Assembly: GCA_019925105.1 (NCBI GenBank)
Contig: JAHGAU010000012.1
Location: 620,001-684,000, forward strand
Source of the DNA: Niebla homalea
Lineage: Eukaryota > Ascomycota > Lecanoromycetes > Lecanorales > Ramalinaceae
DNA length: 64,000 nucleotides
Reading direction: 5' to 3'
In this document: one piece after another, positions 35,029 through 46,403 of the stretch
How positions within the stretch are numbered: the stretch's first letter is position 1
Layout of the letters: each line of letters opens with the position of its first letter
The notes under the pieces: generated by a model
Databases searched by the model: none
What the model saw: the letters and a program-made list of their open reading frames with translations, nothing else
Told to the model about the DNA's origin: nothing
Made by a program: the position numbers and the translations under genes

Positions 35029-36300
35029 ATGCCTGTTCAGAAGCGTGGAGCGGTCGTGAAGACGTATGTTTAAGCCCCTCACTTTTAAGAGCGCTCTACA
35101 CACTTCAGTTGCTCCTCCCATAACCTACACCCAGTCTTCTCTCTAGCTGGCAATTGCCAACAGAGAGGCCCTTACAAGTCTTTGCGGAGAGTGACTAGAA
35201 CTCGATTGCTGATACATACCCTTCTTATCTTGCAGGACTGTTCCAACAGAGGACCAAATCCTCGTCCCCGAGACCCTACTGAAAAAGCGCAAGAGCCAAG
35301 AAAAAGCGCGCGAGGAACGCTCTGCGGAGTTGGTCAAGAAGAAGAAGGTGGGTTAATCTGCAATCCCGAGACTTCGAAGGAGACTATTGTGGACGTGGGC
35401 GATGGTGATGAAGTCTACCAATTCTCGCGACTAGACCTAGCCGGTCGATGCTGTCGCCAACTTATACCATCTTTCGGGTCTGAATCGTCCACCGAAGCAA
35501 CATTCTTGTGACGTTCGATAAGCATGACGTTTTAGCTAACTGTGAGGCTACGTACAGGCCAACAGGGAAAGAAAAGAAGCCTCCTTCAAAAGGGCCGAGA
35601 CCTACACCAAGGAATACCGCGATGCGGAGCGTGAGAAGATCCGCCTCAATCGCTTGAGCAAGCAAGAAGGAACCTTCTATGTCCCTGCCGAGCCGAAGCT
35701 CGTCTTTGTCCTCCGAATCAAGGGGTAAATATCTTCATATTTCTCCCCCTCCCATGCATGCCCAAGCGCCCCCCTCAGTTTCCCTTTCCCACAAATGAAA
35801 ACTCACAAACGTCGACTAACCACCATAAACTCCCCACTAGTATCAACAAAATCGCCCCCAAACCCCGCAAGATCCTCCAACTGCTGCGCTTGCTCCAGAT
35901 CAACAACGGCGTCTTCATCCGCCTCACCAAGGCCACGACGGAAATGCTCAAGATCGTGGAACCCTACATCGCGTACGGGTACCCGTCCACCAAGTCGGTG
36001 CGGGACCTTATCTACAAGCGCGGCTACGGCAAGATCGAGAAGCAGCGCATCCCGCTGACCGACAACAGCCTGATCGAGCAGCAGCTGGGCCAGTACGGGA
36101 TGATCTGCATGGAGGACCTGGTGCACGAGATCGTGACGGTGGGGCCCAACTTCAAGCAGGCGAGCAACTTCCTCTGGCCCTTCAAGCTGAGCAATCCCAA
36201 CGGCGGCTTCCGGAAGCGGAAGTTCAAGCATTTCGTCGAGGGCGGCGATCTGGGGAATCGAGAGGAGAATATCAATGCGTTGATCAAGCAGATGAACTAG
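35029..36300 (+). CDS. RPL7: 60S ribosomal protein L7 (uL30)
   Basis: Four exons: 35029-35063, 35236-35347, 35558-35724 and 35841-36300. The spliced product is 257 residues: [38 protein letters not shown], then [35 protein letters not shown] and the C-terminal [11 protein letters not shown]. All joins keep frame. Introns 1 and 2 (172 and 210 nt) are much longer than others in the window. Intron 2 carries a box C/D snoRNA, matching the habit of RPL7 genes in yeast, whose introns host snR39 and snR59. The coding exons have GC-ending codons, fitting high expression. The promoter is shared with divergent SNF8 (280 bases between start codons). Confidence 0.95.
35397..35490 (+). ncRNA. Intronic box C/D snoRNA (snR39/snR39b-like) in RPL7 intron 2
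   Basis: Box C GTGATGA at 35405-35411 and box D CTGA at 35480-35483 are closed by a 7-bp terminal stem, 35397-35403 with 35484-35490, having one G-U pair. Directly upstream of box D, 35466-35479 (ACCATCTTTCGGGT) is the perfect complement of ACCCGAAAGAUGGU, a highly conserved stretch of eukaryotic large-subunit rRNA. The box D plus five rule points at the G of ACCCG, which I remember as yeast 25S G805, target of snR39b; snR39/snR59 (RPL7 introns) modify A807 two bases on. The length of about 94 nt and its place within the 210-nt intron fit an intron-processed snoRNA. Confidence 0.88.
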
Positions 36301-36770
36301 AGTGTGCCCGCTGCTTCCGTCGGTGGTGGTGGTGGTGGTGGTGGTGGAGGAGGACGATGAGCGATTGGGAAGGGCAAGGTTCCTGCGAGTACGTCTAGCT
36401 AGACAGGCGCGATATAGTTCGATCTCATTGGCTTGGCAAAAGACGAAGTGACCGTGCATTTTTCTGGCAAAACCATTCTGCACAGCTTTTGAAAGATCCA
36501 ACTGGTGGAGATTGTCAGGACGAGAGTTTCCTCGTTGCAACAGGTCACAGACAAAAGTACTGCACTCCAAATTCAATTTCTCTTTTCGGATCGTATAATG
36601 CTCCTGCTTTACCAATACATCTTAACCTAGAAAGAAGCGATTTGGTGCACGGAACCAGGAGTTGGGGCATGACCTTCGTAAGAATGTTCGATTCAATCAC
36701 AATCCTTGCTTCGAGTATCGATCTACTCTTTTTTTCCCCAATCGATGATGCACACCTCCTTCCCATTGAA
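36301..36770. other. Convergent intergenic region with (GGT)n microsatellite
   Basis: About 0.47 kb between RPL7 and the DNA polymerase alpha gene. A GGT trinucleotide run of about eight units lies at 36320-36346, right after the RPL7 stop. The rest is AT-leaning 3' flank with no gene. Confidence 0.65.
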
Positions 36771-39700
36771 TTACCTCAACGCAAAGCCAAACAACGCATC
36801 CATCTGCACCCAGACCCTCCCACACCTCTTCAGATACCCCTCCACCAGCCCCTTACACGTCCCGAACCTGTCCCTCATCAACTCCCTCACCACCTTGATC
36901 TTCTCCCTTTCATCCGCGACTTCCTTCTCCTCCTTCTTCACCGCTCTGCCGATGCTGTCGTTACCACTCAGATCTTTAGCATCAACATCGAACAAGCCCC
37001 GGAAGTACAACAGCTGATTGTACATTGCCTTCTCCGGATACTTGTACCGCATCCTCCCCAGACAACCCTCCGCTCGCCCCTTGGGACCCAAGCAGCGGTG
37101 GCCGTAAACGCTCATCTGTCTTGTATGGTTCCCGCAGGAGGCGTCATCGCAGACGAGGTAGCCGTCATAGTACTTGGATGTCTGGACGCGGATCGCATGT
37201 TCCAGCTGGGCCACGATGGTCAAGGTGGGAAAGACACGCCTGCAGTTGGTAGAAGCGCAGACGATACCCTCGGTTGTGACGTTCGCGAGGCTCCCGGCCA
37301 GCCCTTCATAAGTGAAAGCGTTGCGGCAATGTCGGCACGTCAGAGTCAGTCTCGTGCAGTCTCTGAAGCGGATGGAATCTGGGATCTGGCTTTCCAGTGG
37401 GGAGATCTCCGCTTCTTGTGATTGAGCTGCAGTGGCGGCGATGCTGTATTTCTTCGTGTCAAGGCCGAGACATTCAGCCAGGTGGGTGGCGTCGGTACCG
37501 GGCATGGGCGCACAGAGACGCTCGATGGGCGGGAAGATCTGTTTGTAGAGGTACCATTCCGTATCTGGCTTTAAAGACGAGGATGACGAGGTCACTTCAG
37601 CAGGTGCATAGGCACGCTTGGCCGTTGATTCGTTGGAAGGAGTCTTCTCCGTGGCAGCGGTCATGATGTAGGAAATCACATCGTTCTGTCGCACCGTCTT
37701 GCCCTGGGCCAGCGCGCGCAGAGCGACCTGGACCTGTGGCATTGAGTCCGGATTGGGGTAATCCCTTGGGTTCTTGCCGAGTTTCTAATAACTGGAGTTA
37801 AGAATGGACAATGGACAAGGACACATATGAACTCACAGTGAAGATGATGTACTTCTGAGCCGGTACCTGTTCTCCTCTCATCCTTTCTGATAGCTCGCGC
37901 AGATACTCATGCACTTTCTCCACCACTACCTCGGACTCTTCACCAGACAGTATGAGGTTGAGTAGCTTCGAAGACGCCTCCTTGGACAAAGCGCAGTATT
38001 CTCGCCGCTTCATGTCAAGACCTTTGACCTCTAATTTGTCAACGTAGCGTCCATCAACCTCAAGCATATTAATCGCCGCATATTTCTTCTTTGCATGCAG
38101 CAGTAGCCTCCGGAATATGTTGTCAATGTCGATCTCCAAGAGTTTGTATCTCTCATTCACAGACCGCTTGAAGTCCGTTCCTACCTTCAGGGCTTCTTCG
38201 ATGTTGTCCGCATTGGTGTTGATCATGACCGAATCAGTATCACCATAGATGACTCTCAGCTGCGTGCTCTCCGCCAAATCTTTAGTGCTTCGCAAAATTT
38301 CCCGGCCTTTGAAGGTCGTAAGCATGGCAAGCGGCCTGGCATAGAATCTTGACTGGGTGTAGCCCAAACAGCCATACATGGAGTTGGCTGTCAACTTCAG
38401 GGCCAGTTGCTTAATGTCCCAGGTTGCAATCTGCTCGGGTGTTGCCTTTCTGTCTTTCATCAAAGACTTCACCTGCCTACGACGGCTGACCAGAGTGGCG
38501 ATCAATTTCGGAAGTATACCTTGATTTTGCTCTTTGGGGATATCAGGGACCTTGTCGTCGTCGTCGGACTACTCACAACTCAGTGAAATGCCCGCGAATC
38601 TAATGGAGCAGAACTATACCTTCTCAGATCTATCGACCGTGGTGAAGCAGATATTGTACTCCTGGATAATACTTGGGTAGAGGCTGTTGAAATCCATAAC
38701 AAGGATGAATTTGTCGTAAAGCCCCTTCTCAGGCTCGAAGACAAGTCCCCCTTTGAATTTATCCTTTTTCTTGACATCTACACCCTCTTCACCATCGGCG
38801 TCTTCATCCACCTGGGGTTTTGCTTTCCCGTAACTCTTGTCCGGGCAAATGTACTTGTTCTTATGGAACTCGTGAAGAAGAATGTACTCATTTCGCTCAG
38901 CCCTGGTACCACTAAGGGTCCTTGCCCATGAGTTACCTGCCAAATTGGTAAGCACTTTGGTAAGAGGCAGCATCTGAACGTGGATGGCGAGAGCCGCGAT
39001 GAAGAAGGTGTCGGCTTCACAATGATTCAAATAATTCAGCAGACCGTCTCTCGAGGTAGCCCAAGTCTTGAGAGCAACGTCGTTATCGATTTCCCGTCTT
39101 GGATTACTTTCCCCAAGATACAGCTCGCACATCTCGGTCAAACTCCACGACTGGCACTTTGTCATGAGTGACTTTCCCATGTCATTAGCAACATCACAAA
39201 GCAGCCGTCCCGAGATCAATTGCCGCTCGGAGAAGAAGCTTGCATTGCCCTTGCCAAAGGACTTTGGCCATTCACTGCGTCGCATCCGACCGATCTTGTG
39301 CCACCCAGGAGTCTTTTTCTCCTTGAAGCGACTGAGCAGAACGGGATAATCTACGTCTTGTAATTGATGACCCATCAAGACATCGGGATCAGATCTTTCG
39401 AGTAGCGCTAGGAATTTTGATAGTAACATTCCTTCGTTCTTCTCTAGCATGATCGTGCCACGTTGTTTTTTGGCAAGAGCTTCGAATCCAACAGGGAACG
39501 AGTTGTCGACCGGGCGCATGATCGTATAAGTTCTGCACGGCAATCGCTCGGGAGGAGTGGTGTCTGTGAGGGAAACATTGTCGTAAACCCGAGCACTTGC
39601 CACCAAGATCTCTTGTTTGTTTTCCTTGACGTTCAGCGTCGTTCGTATGGCAAGGCTCATCAAGTTGAGTGGTGGCGTGTCCATGTTGTCAAGTTCGCCA

Positions 39701-41362
39701 AGTGTGCTGATAGCCTTGGGATTTGCGATCTGTATCTCGAATTTGCACCACGATGCGTTGCTCAAAGGGCTGAACCGTGAATTTTCGATCTTGATCCAGC
39801 AAGGACCCATTATCTGCTTCCAGAGGACGAATTGTTCGAATAGGGCAGTCGCTGTGCCAAAGACATGAGAGAATGTTTCTCCCGTTAATCCGAGCGGCAG
39901 TCCTGGCTTGTCGTATGGGTACATAGCTTTAAGATAGTCCCCTTCCTTGGGAATGTCCGGCAATTCGAATGCATACTTTCGTGAGCACGGCTTGATCTTA
40001 TGCATACCAACCTTGAGCTTACTCATGATGTCGTCTGCTTCCTGGTAGACATCTCCCATTTCAACTTCAGACGAAGTATCCTTACCATGCTTTTGTCGGT
40101 ACGTTCTGGGTAGGAAGTAAACTTTCCTAAGGATGTTGTCAATCTTGACAAAAGCGCTAACGTAGGATCCGGTCTTTCGGTCCTTGACTTTGCCAAACAG
40201 ACACAAGCTACCATTGATCTCGGTGTAGTCTGTCCAGAACATACGAAGGCTCCCATCATGTTCCTCGGCGTCCTCAAGGCTAAGCTTGCCAAAGCTGGTT
40301 GTTTCTTGGCTACTGACCACGTTGAGCTTAGACGTCACGTCGTTCCAAGCTGAAGCATCAAGATCTGAAGCGGGCGGTCGAGTAGGAGATGAACTAGCAG
40401 GAGAGGGGTATGCGAGAGCTTTTTCAATCTTCGGCGCTGGCCTAGTCCCCGACATGTTGACACTACTTGCTTTGATCTTCTGATCGCCAATTGCTTGAGC
40501 CACGTCTAGCAGGTCATCTTCCTCTTCTTCTATTTTGATCTCGTGCTGGGTTTTACGGTCTGCTGCATTCGCTGCTGGCGACGAGGGCAGCGGATCGCTT
40601 GCAAGCATTGCATCGTCATCCATCCCTCCCATGAAGGCATTCTCATCATCAAGATCGTGTTCCAGAGGAGGCGTGCTAAGCATTCGAGTGGGCTCTTCGA
40701 CCCGGACCTTTTTGTGGAGTGGACGCTTGGGTCCTTGGCTTGCCGGAGGGGATAGCGGTCGCGGTTTTCTTCGAATCTCTGAATTAACAAGCTTCCGGGG
40801 TAACCGGGAAGGAATATTGACGTCCACCTCCCCCAACAGACCAACCATGAATGCATTATCCTCTGCTGATGCTACCGGCTGGAGGATGAATCAGCAATGA
40901 AGACAACAGTCTGGCTTGAAACGTACCTTGACCTTTGGCGCTGCTACTGCCGGTTTGTTGTTGAAATACCGATTGATATTGTTGTTCGTTTTCTGTACTT
41001 GCTCCTGATCCTCTTCTCGTTTCCTCTTGGCTATACCTGGTCAGCAAGATCGCAGGTAGAAAGGATGTCCTCTTCCCACCAGCGTTGCCTCTCAAAGGGG
41101 GCTCTTCTTCGCTGCCGGAGGGGCTGTCGTATCTACGCTCGTGCATCCATTCTTCTCGACCATCATCCGCATAACCCTCGCCATTGTCATCAATGACAAA
41201 ATCGTCTTGGTCTAGGCGCGCTCGCACGACTTTCTTGTAGGCGTCCTCGTCTACTTCCTCGTAAAGATTTTGTTCCTCTTCAACTTCGTAAGTAGCAAGG
41301 CGTCTTTTGCCGGAAGCACGAAGGGCACGAAGCTCTGCAAGCTTTGCCCTTGCTGCAGCCAT
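36771..41362 (-). CDS. POL1: DNA polymerase alpha catalytic subunit
   Basis: Family-B polymerase of the primase complex that starts each Okazaki fragment. Start at 41360-41362 gives [20 protein letters not shown]; the frame is open upstream, but this is the family start. Introns join LRGNA to [20 protein letters not shown] to [11 protein letters not shown], and later SEK across about 38520-38620, and the last intron near 37745-37850. Polymerase motifs: [14 protein letters not shown] (motif A), [13 protein letters not shown] (motif B), YGDTDS (motif C). The C-terminal Cys-rich zinc modules include CRHC, the CASTNC pair, CDDASC and [11 protein letters not shown]. About 1,450 residues. The exonuclease-like domain ([19 protein letters not shown]) lacks the usual catalytic acids, as in all alpha subunits. 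Confidence 0.95.
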
Positions 41363-42247
41363 GGCCGGGCTCGTCAATTGGAAAGTCGGGATGCCTATAG
41401 CAGTGCGGATCGTGAATTCCTGATTCTCGATTTGTTTGCGTCCAGGAATTAGGCGGCTCTTCGCGGGAAGACGCGACCATCCAAAAAGCGCGTTCACGCT
41501 AAGATAAAAGAGATAAGACCTCTTGGCGTCTCCTTTTCTTGGGTTGGAGGCCTTGGAGGCGTCCATGACCCGATGTCGCTGGACGTAGTCTCCCTTTTGA
41601 CAAAACCTGGGTTGATGCAGTAAGTGATATTGCCCAGGCTCCTAGGTATTGTGAGACCATTCCGAGTCGCTGAGACGCGCAGTGTCGCCCTCGGAAGCCC
41701 GTAGGCCTGGGTTAAATCCTAATATATTTCATCTTTATTTTACACTCAAACAGCATTTGACACCCTGGCCCACTGCCCATTCCAAAATGGCTATGCACGC
41801 ATTTCCCCTGACGCAAGTATGCGCCTCCGTTGCATTCATTCCCGTCCATCAACCCTTTCCAGACTATCAAAAGAAAAACGGATCGCAGACTAGCTGCCGA
41901 TTCGCTCCTCTCGAGCAGCTCAGCAGCGCCTGGAATGTCCTCTTCCCCGTAGGACTCTGGATGCAAGCCCCCTAGGCGGCTGGGAGGCGACTGTAGCCTA
42001 ACCCTAGTTCTCTTACTGCCCTTGAGTCTCCAGAAGAAGTACCACTGCTGAACGTCGATACGAGTCGCGCCGCGCGAGCCTGCAGACCTCGAAAGGCACA
42101 AAGCCAAGGATATCCAAAGCTACAAAGCTTTCCCCACCTCAACCTGTTTCAAGAGGACCTGCGATGTGGCCAAGTCTCTTTTGGGGCGAAGATCTCATCC
42201 CTAGATACAGAAATTTAAATGTTTTTCTCCGAAGCCTCAGAAATCTG
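41363..42247. other. Intergenic: POL1 upstream and YAK1 3' flank
   Basis: About 0.9 kb. The first 200 bases remain open in the POL1 frame but without supporting homology, and are probably leader. The frame 41682-41975 (+) has no recognisable domain. No RNA gene or repeat noticed. Confidence 0.55.
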
Positions 42248-45195
42248 TCAGTGCCATTGAGACTGTCCAACGTAGCCTTCCTCCATTGTTCTGTCCTCGA
42301 GAGTCTGAATGAAGTTCCTGCTTCGCCCGCCACCTGTTGCACGGCTGCCTCGACGCCTGGCACTCGCTGCACTGCTATCGACGTAGCCATCTGGTGGAGG
42401 AGGGTAGTAGGCGGGGCTTGGCTGGAGACGAATTGGTGCATTGGGGTCAAGGTGACTGGCAACTCTCTGGATAGATTGAGGAATACCACCCTGCTGCTGA
42501 TCCATTGTCGAAGCCCGCTGGCGTCCAGCACGGGTTGTAGCTTGGGCGTATAGGTTCTGTTGCGGCGCATACTGTGCATGACCCATCTGTGGGGCCCCTT
42601 GTTGCATCATGCCCATCTGTTGACCATAACCTGAGGACTGCGATGGGTAAGGAGGAGGCGCAGCTTGTTGTGTATACATGTTGTTGTATACTGGCGGAGC
42701 GGCGCCAAGCGGACTTTGAACATAGCCCATTTGCGCAGAGGCAGCATAGGCTGACTGTGCGTTTTGTGCCTGGGCCTGGGCTTGTGCTTGAGCCTGGGCT
42801 TGGGCTTGGGCTTGAGCCGCTTGCGCTCTTTGCTTGCTTACAGCCTCAGCCTGCTGCTGCTGTTGTACACCTGGAGCGGGCGATTTGGTCAAGGATGAAG
42901 ACTTAAGATTCATCGGTGGCACGAAGGGACCCGTGAATTTTTGTTGGGTAATGAAGGGATGCAGTTTAGCTTGTTGAGGCGACCATCTTTCTAATGGGTT
43001 CGTGTTGAGCAGTCCCCCAACAAAATCTATGAACGCGTGACGATTGCTCATCTCTGTGCCATGTTAGTATCATTGCTGCGAATACGATATGCAAGCTCTC
43101 ACCTCTGTCAACCTCAGCTTGCTTCATGTTCTTCCTAGGCATGGAATAGCTCCGAATGATCTCTGGTAGCGTCGTAGCTTGGAAGTATTTCTTGCTTGGC
43201 TGCTCTTTGGTGCTATGTTCTCTTGAGTACTGCTCAAGGGATTTTAGCCGGTAGCTTCTCCTTCCAAACTCGTCGTGCACTTTCTCGAAAAATTCGCCAG
43301 ACTGCTTGCCCATTTCTAGCATCCATGTGGGAGGTAGGCCCAGCATTTCCGTGATCCTGGAGACCTGGTTATATTCTGAGGAACCAGGAAACAATGGTAG
43401 CCCCAGAAACAACTCGACGACAATGCACCCAAGAGACCACATGTCTATGGCCGAGGAGTAGGGCAGGCCGAGGAGTACCTCTGGAGATCGGTAGAATCTA
43501 GACTGGATGTAAGTATAAACTGTCTGCCTTTCGTCGCATGCCGATCCAAAGTCGATGATCTTAATGACAGGGCTTTCTAGATTTTTCAGGAGGATATTTT
43601 CCGGCTTCAGATCGCAGTGTATCAGTCGCGCCTTGTTCAGTAAGCTAAGTCCATTGAGCAGCTGTTGTGCAAACACTCGAACTAGGGTCGTGCTCAGACC
43701 CCGGAACTGGTTCTGCTTGATCAACTCGTACAGGTTGACACTAAGCAGCTCAAAGACGAGGCAAAGATGTTGTCGATGTATGAAGGTGTCTTTGAGACGT
43801 AACAAGTGATGGTCATCATTCTTGTCGAGTTTGCCGTTGAGCTAATTACCTACATTAGTCCTAAGTATTCGTGTATTTAAGGAAGGGGCCGTACCAGATC
43901 TAAGACCGAGACCTCCATCATACTCTGATTGAAATAGGCGGTACGATTTTTGACGACTTTGACGGCGACTACTTCTTGTGTCTTGAGGTTTTGGCATTTG
44001 ACAACTTGCCCAAATGTTCCTTGACCAAGGACGTCGAGGATCAGATAGCGATTCTTATGGCCGTTATCCTCGTTCCCCAGTATGTCATTGACATAGAGAA
44101 TATAGTCACTGTCCTCATTGTCAAATCCATCGTTCTTGACGCCTTTACTCGGCTTCGTGAGGACACGTCTTGGGTTCCGCGAAGACTCGTACGTGAATTG
44201 CGGGTTGCAAATACGATACGTGGAGGGAAGTTGCGTAGTCAATGCTTGGAGAGGACTGATGAAACCGCCTTCCGGATCTGCTCTTCTGTAGGCCGGCTGA
44301 GGGTTGATTCTAGGCTGTAGCTCGTTCAAGGATCTCAGACTGGTAAACTTCGGAACAGGTCCCCGGGGTGACTCTCCAGGAACGCCCGAGTAAGCTGGCC
44401 TCATTTGGCGGGGAGACTTGGTCTCTCTACCAAAGACGGCGTTGAGCTGCGCGGTGGCTGAATTGGGGTAGTAGTGGTCTGGGCTCGGATTAGTAGCTTG
44501 AATGGGCGGCAGGTGCAGTGGCGGCTGCCTTGAATTGGCTAGGAATGGGCGGGTCAGTACATGGAGGCATAGAGAACAACATTGGCAAGGATGGAGAAAG
44601 AGAGAAAGAGAGAGAGCCGGGGGGGGAAGAGGGGGAGAGGGAGAGGGACACAGAGAGAGTGAGAGAGGGAAGGCAAGAACTCACTGGGTGTCGAATAGTA
44701 TGAATGATTTGGAGTTGCGTAAGGGGTAGAGCGTGTTGGGGACTGACGAGCTGAGGTGCTGTGCGAGGCGTAGTGCCCGTACGAGCCTTGAGCTGATTGA
44801 GCAGAGCTTGGAGTGTAAGGCGAAGACGGGGATAGAGCCTTCGAAGGCGAATATCTCCTCGCGCTCTCTTGTTGATTGAGGTACGAAGCTGAAGGCCGCT
44901 GATGGTGGGAGGGCCTTTGAGGATATTTGGTGCTGTTGTAAGGATCCGCATCCTCCATTTTAACGTCGGCCTCTCCCGAATATGTGCGTCTGTGTGGGGT
45001 CCCTATAGGCGAAGCTCCTAAGGAATTGGCGTGGGACGAGTTTGATGTTGTCGAATAGGCGTCATAGCCGTAACCAGCGCTGGAATTCGGTGCCAAAGCT
45101 GAGCCATTGCTCTGTTGATGCTGCATCTGGGACTGGGCGTAACGAGGTTGTCGGGTGTTGGACTCTGGATTATACTGCTGCCACTGCTGATCCAT
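42248..45195 (-). CDS. YAK1: YAK1 dual-specificity (DYRK-family) protein kinase
   Basis: Growth-restraining kinase acting opposite to PKA/TOR signals. Start at 45193-45195 (MDQQWQQYNPESN). Exon 1 is Ser/Tyr/Pro-rich and joins STP across the 44520-44690 intron to TNSRQPPLHLPPIQATN. The kinase domain: YLILDVLGQGTFGQVVKC (Gly loop), VAVKVVKN (Lys), IHCDLKPENILL (catalytic loop), IDFGSACDERQTVYTYIQS (DFG and the autophosphorylated Y-x-Y), RFYRSPEVLLGLPY. Introns at about 43845-43895 and 43045-43100 are in phase. The C-terminal tail is Gln-rich, with a QA dipeptide run (about 42760-42815) and repeated Tyr/Pro/Gln motifs, typical for Yak1. About 900 residues. Confidence 0.93.
44575..44665 (-). repeat. 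Long polypyrimidine tract in the first YAK1 intron
   Basis: On the minus (sense) strand the intron is an almost pure C/T stretch of about 80 bases; on the + strand it reads GAGA, GGGGGG, GAGAGGGAGAGG-like repeats. It may act as an extended splicing tract, and may vary in length between strains. Confidence 0.7.
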
Positions 45196-46403
45196 GAGAG
45201 CGCAACCGCTTCTCGGAGGAAGACTAGGGCGTAGGTAAAGCGTGGGAGGCTTCAACAACCGGGTGGACTTGTGCCCTTTGACCTCGTTCCCTCACGTCGC
45301 AGAAACCGCTTTGCGCATTCGACAGCTGCTGCTGCCGATGCGAGAGGAGAAAGAAGACAATAAAGATATTTCTTTTCAATTTTGGCGCGCGTCGAGTCTA
45401 GATTGTAAGTAAATCTCAAGACCTGCTAAGGCATGCCAACGCAGCAGGGTCGACTGCGGAACAATGGGTCTTGTCACTCGGCCTTGGCGGCTAGAATCGT
45501 GGGAGAGTGGGAGACTTTCTTTGGTAGCCCAGCCGCGAGCTGAAGAAACCGATCGCCCCGGCCGTGTACATGGAGTTGTGGAAAAAGCAGACGGACTGCG
45601 GATCAAATTTGCATATCTTCAGCATTCAGGGTGGAGGCGAAAGGTTAGGTGGGATGTTGTGATGGTTTGGTGTGAGCAAGCGGCAAGCGTCAGGCGTTAA
45701 ACGTCAAGATGAGGCCATTGACTAGTTGGGTTTAGTGTGTAAATTCAACATGGGTACCCATCATGGTATTGGTAAGGTAGGTAGGTAGGCTCGTAGTTTA
45801 CTGTTGTACACGAGCTCATGTCACCACGAACAGCGCCGGCGGATTGCAAAGATAATCATTTGTTTCGAATGTCCCCCCATTATTATTCCCTTGCTGTACC
45901 CGGAGTTGATCCTCAATCGACTTGCCTAAAGCTTTTAGCTGCAGGTTAGTGCCGCGCCTAGAAAGACCCTTATAAGGTACGTTTGGCTGCCTGTTGATGT
46001 CATACCCCATACCTATGCAGGCCTGGTACTTTTATACCTGCATACGCGACCCAAGGCAAACAGGGTACCTAAGGTAGTAGTTCAGTTACAGCTGTTGAAT
46101 CGATGACTCGATAATAGGCTGGGCCACCCTTTTGGAGCTCTTTACTGACATCTGTCATACAAGGAGGCTGCAAGCGGTCCTCGTGTCACACGTATGACCC
46201 TCGAAACCATATAAAGCAATCCTGATAATGAAGTGACCGTCCTCCACCTCGCGTGTAGTCGTGAAGAGTGATTATCTGGATCATGTGGACATTACATTCA
46301 ATCAATCCCAATGGGAAAAAGTTGATACCCATGAATCCACTAAGCATTTTCTTCTCATCTTGATTTTCGACTAGCAACCAACTTGAGTTCTCCACTACCG
46401 GGA
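45196..46403. promoter_or_regulatory. Divergent regulatory region between YAK1 and RAD26
   Basis: About 1.2 kb between two diverging genes, the longest such gap in this part. It includes a TAGG/GTAGG repeat at about 45774-45790 and AT-rich blocks. No coherent frame. No clear TATA element close to either start. Confidence 0.5.

Noticed and set aside
35795..36615. Open frames antisense or out of frame in RPL7
   Set aside because: By-products of GC-ending codons in a conserved ribosomal protein exon.
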